This document shows, in pieces, positions 1 through 12,900 of a stretch of 64,000 nucleotides of DNA. Below the pieces are notes generated by a model. That model did no database searches. It was given only the letters and a program-made list of their open reading frames with translations, and was not told the origin of the DNA. The stretch lies in assembly GCA_013399695.1 (NCBI GenBank), contig VXAU01002072.1, positions 558,001 to 622,000 on the forward strand, given 5' to 3'. This stretch comes from Formicarius rufipectus. Taxonomy: Eukaryota > Chordata > Aves > Passeriformes > Formicariidae. Positions within the stretch are counted from its first letter, which is position 1. Every line of letters begins with the position of its first letter. The position numbers and the translations under genes are program-made.

Positions 1-3000
1 GTACTATAACATCACATACAAAAGTCATGTCTTTATGTAAAGCAACAAATATAACAGTCTTACAGCACTGAAATTTATAAATTATGATTAATTTTCTGTC
101 TATCTTGAACCTGGTTTCTATACCTCAAATGAACTCGCTTATTCTAAACACACTGTATTTAGAATAAACCACACTGTTTCAGATCAACAGAAAGAGTAAA
201 CCTGACATAAGTCAGGTTTTCATTTTGCACCTGGATTGATTCAGGTTCTGTGCAACAGATCTGTAATTTAAGAAGTCAGTGACTCTTGAGTGAGCAACTT
301 CTTGCACTGTGAGCAGAATAGCAATAGCAAATCTTAATGACAGTATTTTTATAATTCTATAAAGCAAGCTAAAATCCTAGAAAAAATGTAAATAAACAGG
401 ACTTAATCAAATGCTCACCTCCAGATCTCACTTCAGACCTGTGCTGTGCAGGACTCCAAATTCAGCCTTGGTTTTGCTAACTTCTCAGGTTGGGCTCACA
501 TCATCTCACCAGACAGCCTCCTCCCTACCCACCAGGCTTCTTCTGAACTAGAGTCATTTGAACGGAGCTGCAGTCAGAGACCAAAATGCCTGTTTGCTCA
601 CAGCTGTCTAGAACTTCAGCTGGGGCTGTGCCCAAAGGCTAATGGCAATTCTAGCTGCAGACTGACACCTCAGAACCACTCATTCTGCTCTTCTGCCTTG
701 TCCTTGGTTTCCATGGGCTAACCATGCAAATTTTTCAGCCTTTACAGTTTCTTCCCTTAGTGTGCTGGGCTTTGAAGTGATCTCAGGCTCTTACTTAAAA
801 TGCCACGGCCACCACTAGATCAAATTTAGTGAAAGCAAGGGAAGGCAATTTGTCTTACAGTCAAGCAAAATGTGAATTGACACATCATGTTCTTGGTATG
901 TGCAGCCCAGTTTGAAAAGCAGATCACATGGTGCTAGATCACCCCATTCCAGCCCTACCTTTGCCTCCTGTAATTTACAGCTGTGTCTATCACATTGACT
1001 GGAAGTTTACTTGGCCTCAGCATCCTCTCAAGTTAGACAAAAATATTCCAGTGATGGATTTCTGAAGTTGTCATACAATTCATCCCCATTGTGAAAAAAG
1101 TAGATAAGGGAAAGGGAATTTCCTGTTCTAAATAGAATGTACATAACCATCAATAATTCATTATTCAGTATCACAAAAATAGTTTCAAATTATAATGATC
1201 ACTAAAAAAAATTTTATCACTGAGGACACAGAAATTGCCAAAAAACCCTCCAAAACTAGCTGACATGCTTGAACTTCTTAGAACATTTTAATTTGGAAAA
1301 GTCAATCCATACTTCTTTTGGTTGTATAGGAAGGAAAATTCTGCTGGCCATGTTTTCCCTGTAGTGTTCTTCTACAGAAGTTCTAGTATGCAAGGCAGAG
1401 GGTCTGAACAAGGGCAAGAGAGTCACCAGTCCGGTGTTGTCGGATGAGTTCCCCTTCCCCAAACATAGCAAAATGAAGTCTCAGCACTTACGCTCATGTA
1501 ACTGAGTCATGCAACTGAGTAATAAGTCAGAGACTCATTCCTTGAGTTCCTGTATTTCCACTTCAAAATGGAACAAAATCTGGGCATGTATGTCAGTCAC
1601 TGTGTATCTGGAGGGGCTGTGTTACAGTTTAACTACAGTAAGCAGCTCAACAGAACCCAGTCACTGTGGTTTTAATGCCAAGCATTTAATTTCCACCAGC
1701 TCTTTCCTAGTTTTTGTCAAGGTGGATATTTTTACCTCAGACATAGTAGAACACAGCCTTCATACAGCAACATGGCATCTTAAATCTGAATGAAATCTGC
1801 AACAGTATCTTACTATAAACATGTGAGAAGTAAAGAACTACTTGAAAATTCTTCAATAGGCAAAATAATGTGCAATAAAATCACCACAAGTTTTTTAACA
1901 AAGAAAATAATTGTATCCCACATGCATCTCACTCTAAACAATAATCATAGAAAGCTTTTTGATGACAGGAAACACTTGGAGCTTTTATTCTCCTGCTGCA
2001 ATGCTCTGTGCCACTGAGAAGAGCATTACAGTCCAGAACAGTGTGATGAAAACCAGGTGGATGTAAAAAGGTACAATTTTTGTTCAAGTTCACACACGTT
2101 ATCATCTGTGACAAGTTGACTCTTACTGCAAGTATGGACCACAAAAAACTAAATGCACAAACTTCTGATGATTTTAAACCCAGATTTCCAAGTCTGGTTA
2201 GTCTCTGGGATATTACAGAACATGTGTTTTACACCATAAATACTTCCCACGAGAAAAACAAAACAACAACCCAAAACAACAACAACCCCCAAAAAACCAA
2301 CCAAACAAAAAACAAAAACAAAACAAAACCCAAAACAAAACAAACAAACAAACAAAACAAAAACAAACAAACAAGCAAAAAAACACCACACACAAAAAAC
2401 CCCTTATGTGCTTAAGGTCAAACTAGTGGATCATTTAAGGAAAAAAAAAAAGGCCAGACATTGCAATTAACTCCAACTGAAGCACATAGATCTAAAAAAG
2501 AATCAGTGAGAAAGATATCGTTAAAGGAAATCCCAAAATAGTGACAAAAGAAATGCAGAATGAAGGCACAGAAACAAATTAAACACTCCCATCACACTGT
2601 CATGTAATAAATATACAATTAAGACACATTAGTGTTTACAAAAACTGGAGTCAGGTCTTTTTTTGACATTATTTTTTCTTCCTATTGTTCCCCTTTCACT
2701 GCTAAATAAATAATTTCATTCAGAGGACAGTTGTTCAAACATAACTTTTACATTATAAATCTTTAAAAGCCTACAATCTCTCCATTATATTTACTTTCTC
2801 TAATCTACACAAAATGAAGGATTGACCAGAACACACCCCACAACACTATTTATGATGTACTTGACTATTATCTCCGATTTCTTTCTGGGCAACTAATGTG
2901 ATATTTCATTCAAATAGCTTTTCTTTACAAATGTATTCCCTAAATATAAACAGAAAGTTTTTTTCCATACAAGCATGTATCCATATGCAACTTTGAAAGC

Positions 3001-3677
3001 CACGCAGACAAAACATTATTCCTCACAAAATTTCTATTCTTTGATCACACTAATACAAATTACAAACACCAAGGGAAAAAATAACGTGAATTTAACAATA
3101 AATAGTTCATTCCAGCTGTACAGTTTCAGAAAAGAAAAAAAAGGTAGCTGAAACATCATTCAAACAGCAGTAGCATCCTTAAATTACACAACTGTGATAG
3201 TAATGACAGGACTGCTTTCTGAAATGGAAGCACACAGACTGCTGAATTGACCTGCTGTTCCCTAAGTCACAACGCTTATTTTAGAGGGCATTTGCACAGT
3301 GATATGTTTCTCTTTTCGAGTTTTGTTTGATTTTGGTTTTGTTAGTAAGAAAGAAATAGATTTATATATAAGTAAAGGGCAGCAGAGACTAAAAGAAGGC
3401 ATATGCCTGTAGGACAGAAGCAGGTCTCCTGACTGCAACTAACATTTTATCATCTTCCCATCTTCTGAGAACTAGAGTGTATCTCAGTTGAGCAGAGCTC
3501 TTACCCATTTGTTCTTGTCTGCTATATATACAGTACCATATAACTTCACTATGATCAATAGAATTATTTTATTTACACATAATATACTTCATTGCCTCAT
3601 GTCCTTTTTGACACTGTTTTTTGGAAATACAGAAAAATGGTTGTTGTCAAACACTTTAATTTTCTACTTTTTTTAAA
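1..3677. other. Intergenic flank downstream of MYRFL
   Basis: AT-rich sequence with no exon recognisable as belonging to a known family. It holds one (CAAA)-rich simple repeat (2254-2402). By mammalian synteny the next gene to the left should be CNOT2, but none of it is seen here. Confidence 0.6.
2254..2402. repeat. CAAA/CAAAA-rich simple repeat
   Basis: About 150 bp built almost only of A and C in units such as CAAA, CAACAA and CAAAAC, with no G except near the end. It creates spurious open frames on both strands. Confidence 0.9.
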
Positions 3678-3683
3678 TTTATT
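3678..3683 (-). promoter_or_regulatory. MYRFL: Candidate MYRFL poly(A) signal
   Basis: AATAAA on the minus strand, about 133 nt past the stop codon. A second copy sits at 3568-3573. The first would give a very short 3' UTR; transcript ends are not visible here. Confidence 0.45.
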
Positions 3684-3815
3684 TAAATGTGAAACAAACA
3701 AGAAAATGCCATGTAACTCAGCAAGAGGTTTAAAAAAATATCCAGGGTCATTCACAAGTCTCTTTTTCACATGAAGAGTTTCCTCTCCCCATAGTACAGA
3801 ATGTTTGGCAATGTT

Positions 3816-3902
3816 TTAGTTACACTGCCGATAAAAGTAGAAATAGTAATCAGTAAAAAACATTCCAGCAAAATAAGAGTCTGTTGAGCAGTCAGCAAAA
3901 CC
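3816..3902 (-). CDS. MYRFL: MYRFL exon 26 (stop codon)
   Basis: Encodes GFADCSTDSYFAGMFFTDYY followed by FYFYRQCN and TAA. It ends like MYRF (NCSSEAL...TDYHFHFYRLCD), so the C-terminus is intact. The acceptor is TTCTTCTGCAG. The 3' UTR continues below 3816. Confidence 0.96.
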   Translation of the reverse strand, partial: GFADCSTDSYFAGMFFTDYYFYFYRQCN

Positions 3903-6900
3903 CTGCAGAAGAAAAATAAAGGAGATTCATACATGATACTCTTTCAGTTCAAAGGCTATTTGTCTTTTGCTGTGTTTCCATTTGAAAAGGCTTACCGGTG
4001 CGGCTACGCGGAAGTAGTATGCACTGTCATACAGCTTGGCTACAGGGAGAGCCCAAATATGCTGACGTCCCTAGAAGATAAATGAGAGAGAAATAAGATC
4101 ACCTTTTTTCCTGTGAAACTGGAGAGAAGGTTAGGCTCTGGAAACATTTCATTGACAAATGTAGTGCAAAGTAATTACGATAACAAGCCTTGATAGCTGC
4201 AGTCAAAGTATTTAAAGAGCAACTGCTGACTTCAAACCCTACAAATGTGGGTTTGCTCTGATCCGCTCTGCATGGGAACTGAAAGGCATCTACTCCCAGT
4301 GACACTCAGCTGGCTCTGAATAACTGAACTCCCTCATTTGTTTCCTAAGCAAATCCCCAAATAAATAGGGATTGTTCCTGATGTGCCAGGTGGCCTGAGA
4401 GCTTTAAGCTGTAATAGTACAAATGGCAGTTCTGTTGATTTTGGAACAGCAACTTTAGTAGTCTCCAGAAACAGGAAAGTTCCTCTATACATTCTAAAGA
4501 TATGGGTAATGTCTTCACTTAGTATTTCAAAACCAGATACAGCCAAGGTTTCATGCTATTTTTTTTCATTACAGAGTTCTGCTATGTACAAATGAAACAA
4601 TTTCTTTAGTATCTGAAATGTTTATGTTACACTGAATAAAACAAAATTCAACCCTCAGCTCTCTTTAACCTAATGATCCATGGTAACTTTTATTTCATCA
4701 GTTTCTAGTGTCGCGACTCCATCTTTCTCTCCTCCCTGCACCTTCTGACACATTCCCACTACTGGAGATAAGTCCACATGATAAAACTTACAGAAGACTG
4801 ATGAGTCCAAATGATAGCTGTCCTGCCCTTTGCTAGGGAATAAGCCTTCCAATCCCTAGGAAAATCCTTTTGAAAGAAACCTCTTCAACTTGGCAGCATT
4901 TCTATTCTGAGTCACATCAAATCTGAATGCTCACTGCTGCTGGAGGCTTGTTAAGCTTTAGTCTTTTGATGTGGGTTTCAGCTTGACACAGGAAATCTTT
5001 TTGACCAGTTCTGTCACTAAGCTTCAAGGACATTTATGCATTGCAAAACTCTCTATGTCTGACTTCATTTCAATTCTGTTGGAATTACAGCAAACAGGTC
5101 AAAATTTGGAAAATTTTGCCTTTCTGATGGCCTTGCTCCTATTGTAGAGAAGCCTGTAACTTTTTGCAAAGACATTTGAAAAGGGGATCAGAAAGTCAGT
5201 TTAAGTTTAGAGGTACCTCAATTGCTTTGATTTGACAAAGCACCAAAAATAATTTAAAATCAGTTAAGGATATATTATGTATGGCACCATAGACCAGAAA
5301 TCTAAAGAAGATTCTGAAATTACTGCCAAATTCATGGATGTTTCTCCTACAGTGGGTTCAGAAATGCTATTCTTGTTTATGCTTTTCCTACTGTTTTAGC
5401 CAAAGTAAATATTTCCAAGCAAACACTGATAAATGGGGGCCTTGAAAGAGGCTTAGATTGCCAGGAAATTTGAAGAGAGTTTAAAGCCTTCATCAATTTA
5501 GTGGAGATGCTCAAAAGTTTGCAAGATCTTGTCAGTAAATATTTATTTTTAACTAGAAAAAGCTAACATTTTTTAACAGTTTTTTTTCCCATTGAGGCAG
5601 TCTAGAGGATGGCCTGTAAACAACTCTTGCTTTTAAAATGAAGAGTTTTTCCTAGAGGAATTTATTGGGAAACTCCTGTTCACACAGAAATGAAGAGGAT
5701 TACTACCATTGTTTCCAATAAATTCAAGACTTTAAAACAGGAATTCATCAGCCATAAGATAATAATAGAAACCCTATATTAGATGAGTTTGGTTGAATCT
5801 GTATCCAAAAGCTCTGAGTGCTCTCTGGAGTTACAATGAGCTATAGTGGTGACTTAGGCTGAAGCAGACCCAAAACTGTCCTTTCAGAGAAACACTGGTT
5901 AGATTTTCAGCAGAAAAGTCAGCAGAAAATTGACTACAACAAAAAGATTTTATCTCATTATGGTCATGCCAAAAGCAGCTATGACTGACAGGCTCAAAGT
6001 ACCCCTGGATTTCTACTACCTTAACCCAGACCAGAATTTTGAAGTCATTAATTTTATTAAGATTTATCCCTAGAAGCCAGAGTATTGCTCCAAAAAATCT
6101 TACCTGTGTGGTTTCTAGGAAATCCTTCCTACTGTTTTGGCTTGAAGAATAATGAGAGCAATAATTTCCAAATGTGACTTTACAGAGAAATACAATTAAT
6201 GGCTCTGTGGTGCTTCAAGAAAGAGGAAAATAACAATAAAAATTATTTTATTAAAAATAAAATCAGTTCCCCCTAAACCAATATTCAAAATAAATTCATA
6301 CTCAATGAAACTCTGAGCATGATGTATTAATCACTACATGGGAGAGCTCTACCACTAGTTTATACTGGCATACATTTAAAAGATAAATTTTCAGAAGCTG
6401 TAGAAAAGAAGACAGCACTTCAGGAATACTGTTTTATTTTCTCTTATCTGTAAAAGGGAGATGTTTCCAAGGATAACATTTAAACTCAAAAGACAGGACA
6501 AGCTCTTTCTTGGAGAGACAGGAGTCATAAAGTGTCGTCAAGCAGATTGTTTGGCAGCTGCTCTGGCTATCACTGGCCTTTCTCAGAGAAAAATTCCAAA
6601 AGAAAGGATTTGTTACTCCTGGGAGAACCCTGTGGAGGTAGGCTTTTGAGGAGAAAATACCTGCTGCAAGGAATAAGTCTGTTGCTTGTTCCTGCTGTAT
6701 TTTATGTGTTACCACAAGTTCCTGCACAAGAATCCCTTTTTACAGGGCTTGGCACAACAAGTCCAAAAAAGATGCTCTCTGGAGTTACTTGTGTATGTTC
6801 CTAATACTATTTCCCTACATCAAAAAAAAATCCCAAACCAACAACAAAAAATTCCAACAACAAATCCTTACAGCAAAGGCCACAATCTTGACAATATATG

Positions 6901-9900
6901 CATGTATCTCTGCTCAAATGATTACTAGAATAAAACCTTAAGACTTCTGGATTTTAATATCTGTAACAATGGGAGAAATTGTTGTTGGGTTGAGAATGGT
7001 ATTGGGCCTATGCTACAGCAAGGGATCTACCCAAAGGCCTATATTAAGAACTTATTTGTGCATAGATTTATCCCACTCCTCTGAACAGGACAAATCTGTG
7101 TCACAATAGACATCAGACAAGAATTTCTATCAAATAATGAACCACTGTTTTCTTTAGTATGTGTTCTTTTTAATTGTACTTACTTTATTTCCAGTGAGAT
7201 TTCTAGATCCATGGGTGTGTATTTGTTAACAGGAATAACATAGCTGTAATTACCGGAGCTGAAAAAGGTTGCATTAATACACAAAGGATTTGCATTTAAA
7301 TTTAAACAGAAAAAGGTACCAAAGACTCCTGCATACTAGAGCAAAAATCTGTGAGCAGTAGCCAGCTAAGTAGCCATGCCACATTAGTGGTATTTTATTC
7401 CAGCACAGCATAATAATACAATTTACCTACCTGCACTGCAGATTTTTACTACAGTAACGATTGTCAATGCTTTGCTGAGTTTCCAAAATCTGTATGGAAC
7501 TGATTGTTGTATCAATCCCTAAAAATATGAACAATGATGGTTTATTCTTGATTATTTCAGAAATCTTAGATAGGAACATAATAAAACTGCAGGTAATATA
7601 GTGGCATCTACTCCCTTGATTGCCACTGCAGGTCTAAATTAGTACCCAGTTAAAAGCCTCTGATTACCTTCATCCTGCCATTACAGGAGAGATAAGATTC
7701 TTATTAAATTTTCAAGGACAAATATCCTAGGCACCTAAGATCATACGATTTTCTTTGGGGTAGACACTGAAGGTAACTTTGATGGCAGCTGAAGCAGAAC
7801 ACAAATGTGCCAATATTCATTTTAATGTACTAGAAGCCATGATCATGAAAGTAACCACTAATTTGAAAAGCATCATCTTTGTTGAGAGAAATAATACAGA
7901 ACGCAAAACTTGTTTCTAATCCTGTGTGCAAGACTACCTAATTTAAATAAATGTTATAATTTTTTCATAAAATGTTGCCTTGAACTTTCAACTTTTGTTT
8001 TTGCAAGAATTTCAGAATATTCTACACAGAGATGAAGAGTATAGCCACAATGACATTGTTTTCCCCCAAGGCAGATTAACCCTTCAGAGGGTTAGACAGC
8101 AAGAACCAAGGTGCTAACACAGCAGCACAGCTTCTGCTTTCACTCCTGGCCTAGGAATCACTGCACTGTGCTGCATCCTGAAAGGCTTATTTCTTCTGGG
8201 TACATCTACAGCATTCAATCAGTGCAGGTCCATAGTTGGAACCTTCAGCACCTCAGACCCCTAAGCCAGCCCATTTGAGCCTAAACTACAGAGGATCCTG
8301 AAGCAGAAGGGGCTGAACAGGTTTAATCCCTTTGAGTGGACCCAGAATGACATGCCTAGTTTGGGGAAGGCCCAGGTGTGGAGGGAGTGTGTGAGCCATC
8401 AGCAGACAGCTGCACTCCAGTTGTTGCCTATAGCATCAAGCTGCTGATATTTAAAATCATTTAATTATAGGAAAACCTAAGTGGGAGGGACCCACAAGAA
8501 TCATATAGTCCAACTCTCAGCCCTGCACAGGACACCATGTGTCTGAGAGTGCTCTCCAAACACTTCATGAACTCCAGCAGCCTTGGTGCTGTGACCACTT
8601 CCCTGGGGAGCCTGCTCTAGTGCCAGAGTACCCTCTGGGTGAAGAACCTTTTCCTAATATCTAGCCTAAACCTCCCCTGACACAGCTTCGTGCTGTTCCC
8701 TTGGGTTTTATCACTGATCACCAGAGCAGAGAGATCACTGCCTGCCCCTCCATTTCCCATCGTGAGGAAGCTGTAGACCACTTGGAGGCCTCCTCTCAGT
8801 CTCCTCCAGGCTGAACAAAGTCACTGAACAGGCCACTCCTCATAAGGCTCCCCTCCAGACTTTTTACCAAGACTTGCAGTGTGGTGCAGAAAGTACCAAG
8901 CCTGTTCTTCACACTGCACTGTGCGCACTGGGTTTGTGCTTCTGTTCCTCTGTTCTGCAGCAACTGTTCCCTCTTTTGCAGGCAAACTGACATATTCTCT
9001 GATTATAAAACATTGTGTGGCAGTATATATTTAATTTCTAGCATCCAAATATCCACACATATGCTTAAGTGACAGAGGGAAGTTAATCATGTTAATATCA
9101 AAGAACTAGGACAGAAGAACATTTCCCTATAACACAACACCTCATTACAACATGTATCAAAGTGATGCCTCAAAGGACCTTTTCTGAGGTGTGTACCCAT
9201 GTAAAAATAAATCAGAAGCGGAATGATCTTTACCAGATCATCCCACTGGGGCACACCCAGGCAACAAGAAGAATCTGTGTTCTATTCCTGACATGGCCCT
9301 GGGTAGCAACCTGCTTTAAGTGCATGCTAGTGTATAGATGTTTTATCACCCAAACATTGCCTAATCTTAAATCAAATATGTATTTTAAAAGCCTAATCCT
9401 TAAAACAGAGGATCCACATAAACTGAAAAGACAGCAGGCATAATCCTGCTTATACGAATGAATGCCAGAGCATGCTGTTATAACATATGTAATCAGCAGA
9501 TACTCATCTTTACATAAAAGAATCAATATTTTCAGCCCAGACTGGCTCTGACAGCAGTGAACAGTCACTAAAAGGGAAGCCTGAAATCAAGCCAAAAGTC
9601 TTGTGTCTAGAAACTTCCTTTCGTCTCCTCTGAGGAAGGCAGTGTCAGGATCCTAAGGCAGAGATGGCCCCTTTCGGCAGCTGACACTTTTAATCCCTTA
9701 GGTGAGATGAGCCAAATCCCAAACACTTCCTTTACACTATATCATGCATTTCATGCACACAAATATCATACTCATATCCTATAGCATTTTGCTGTAAAGG
9801 GGTAAGCAAGGTTGGGCACCTTGTAAGATTTTAGCCCCTGTGAAAGAAAGTATCACTTGTCATTTTACTGTATCTGATGCCAAGCCTAAGAACTCTCCAG

Positions 9901-12900
9901 AGAGGGCAGTCAGAATGTCTATAAAAACCAAATGAAAATGTAAGAATAAACTGACAGTTACAATGAATCACAGGTTTCCCTGTGATTCCCACATGCTGAT
10001 TCTCCACAATGATCAGTTAGAAATGAAACTTCTCTAAAATCCAGAAGCAGAATTCCAAGGTAAAAGTAGCTCTTGAAAGTCATACAAGTATACATTTTTA
10101 CTTTATTTACTTTAAATACAGGACTTACAGTCATTTCCAAGATCAGGTCTTCCGTTAGGTTTTTTGACTGTATCTTGTTCAGGTAATATGTCATTTTTGT
10201 TTCCTGTGAAAAGATGTGTGTACAAAGATCCCCCAAATTAGCCTTGCACAGATGTAACAGCAAAGTATGAATACTACACCAGAAGATGTTTTGTTAATTA
10301 TCCTTCAATAAAGTCATGCATAACCACAAAATAAATCTTTAAAATACAAACCCCCTCTAATTCAGAAGAAGATATACAGAGTCAAAAGAAGTTTGCAGAT
10401 AACAAGAAACAAGCTTTTGAAACCTACAAGATATTTAAAACATTTCCCAGAAAGTAGCCTAATAGAAAAGATTTTATCACACATACAGAACACATCACTA
10501 ATTTTTATAACAGAGAGCCAACATGAAAGTCAATATGCAGTCAGGTACTTCAGCACAAATCTGATCATAAAGTCACATTTTTTGTATTGGTGAGAAAATG
10601 GTAGTAGTAATAACAGGCATCTGGCATGCAAACACAAGCTGGGGGAACAACTTAGATTTTTTGAATGAGATGTTAAAATACTGAGGACTGACCCAGTACT
10701 TCAGAGAGAGGATGCCTAACTAAATTGAAGAAATTAATAAACATCTCTAACAACATGGTCACCATGTTCACTGATGTCACCTCTATAACTTCAAACATTG
10801 AACTAGGCTGGGTAATATAAGTTGATGATTTTTTTAAATTACTCAATTCTCTTTCTCAAAACTTCCCTAGAAAAGTGAACTTTTAAGACCTTTTGAATAA
10901 TCATCACATAGTAAACTTGGGGAAGGCAAAAAACCCTTCAAGACCACGGGAAATTGTTCAGTGTTATTCCTGTGCTTTTATACTAATTGCCAGCTAAGAA
11001 TCTGTTAAGAGACCTGTAACCAATAAGATGGCACTGGGAAACGTTGATTCTTCCCTAAACTAATGTGTTTCATCAAATACCATTTCTAAAATACAAAAAT
11101 TCTCCATTCCCGTGTTTTCCAAAGGAAATATTCTGATTTCAGAATGGTTGTTTAGAACAGAAATTACTGTTTCATGATGTAAAAATTTATTTTACAGAAG
11201 AAAGGATCAAAGTACATTATTACTGAGATAGAAACGAGACAGTTGGATTAACTTTACTGTTTTCTTATTCATGCCAGATTTGGTATTCATTTCCGTATTG
11301 GGCAATAAGAAAATCTAGACTTTTCTCATGCTAGTAGGTGACCAAGAGCATGGAACAACATTAACAACTGGAATCGAAGCAATGTAATACAAAATTACTT
11401 GTGGAATTTTAATATGCTTTGTGTTTTGCTATGACTCTGTCATACTGCTGCCAGTTATTCCTTGAATCCATTTCGCACAGATCTATCAGTTCTGCCAGCT
11501 TTGGTAGTAACTGCTTCATTTACTAGTCATCTTCTGTCCCTTGTCATTATACTGTTCCACACACCTAGAAACCTGGCTACTGAACAATCACTTTTACATG
11601 TACAGTCAGTCTAGAGGCAGACCTAGAACAAGCCTGTCAATTCTCTCATTCCTCCATTTTCTTCTGATTTCCCTTAATAGTCCAGATATGCTAGTAAGGC
11701 ATTAAACACTGTCATTTTGCATTTTCATTAATAGAGGAAAACCTGTATCCCCCAGTAAAGGTAAAAGATTGCTCCCTGTAGATAAAATATTTCAGCCATG
11801 CAAGTGTTGGCAGGAATATTTATTACATACTCTGAATTCCTAAACACTTAAAACTGTGATTCTTTTGCAGATGATGAAAGAAAGCATTAAGCAAGCATCA
11901 GAATTTTGTACAAAAACCAGGAAAAACATTTACTTTGCTAATATTTCAACTATTTAAACAGAATCAGTGACCACTACAGAGGTTTATTTTCACTTGGGTT
12001 TTTACTTAACATAAAATTACCATTTCACTGTCCTCTAAGCTGATGCAATCTAAATTTGGAGTGCAAGGTGCCAGCTGAGAACACCAAGAACTAACAAAAA
12101 GCACCGCAGCACCCTTAAGTAAATTATGGTAAACTTCCACTCTTTCACACATATTAACTCTGAGGGCTTTCTCAAAGGCCCATGTGGGGTGTGAAGACCT
12201 AATTCAATAGCCAATATAAAGTACAAGCATGACAAGAATGTAATAAGGACAACTGCTATCTTCAGATAAACTTAAGATAAACTCATGTGATAAATGTGGT
12301 ATCCATTTGTTTTTTCCCCTCAAACACTTTCTGGTTTTAATTCACGTGAGTTGTAGTATTCTATAAGCTGTATGGAAAAAATTTTCTGGTGATTTCATGT
12401 GGTGGTGGTGCCTTCCTATGAATCTGTTAACTACCATCTAAAGGTGATAAATGTGAATACATGAGGTTGACCAAAATCCAGCAGGAGCCCTCACCAGCCT
12501 TTTACTGTAAGGGGGACGACACTGGGGAGAAATAACACTGTAAGAGAAAGTAAGGACAGCCCCTGGTTATGGGTAACAACATTATGGTGAGAGCAGTGGG
12601 CACTAATGGGATGGCAGCAGAGAGCAGAAAAGACCCAAAGGCTGCAGGTTATTCACACTCCTTAGTTCCACTGAAATCAGTGGGAGTTCAAAAGCCTAAA
12701 TCCTTCAGAGAAACCAATTAAAACAAATTGAGTATGATGGGGAAAGGCCACATTAAGCTAGACTACATAAAGATATGCTGAATTTTTGTTTCATAAATTT
12801 TGTCTTGCTTATGAATGCTTTTGTTTCTACTTGAACTTTCCTAACAGCCTTCTCCTCAAATCTGAGACGCAAGGGATTAGGAGCTCCAACGGATGAACTC

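Noticed and set aside
2149..2415. Open frames of 60-111 codons on both strands
   Set aside because: They are products of the CAAA-rich simple repeat (runs of Lys/Asn/Gln or Phe/Cys/Val), not genes.
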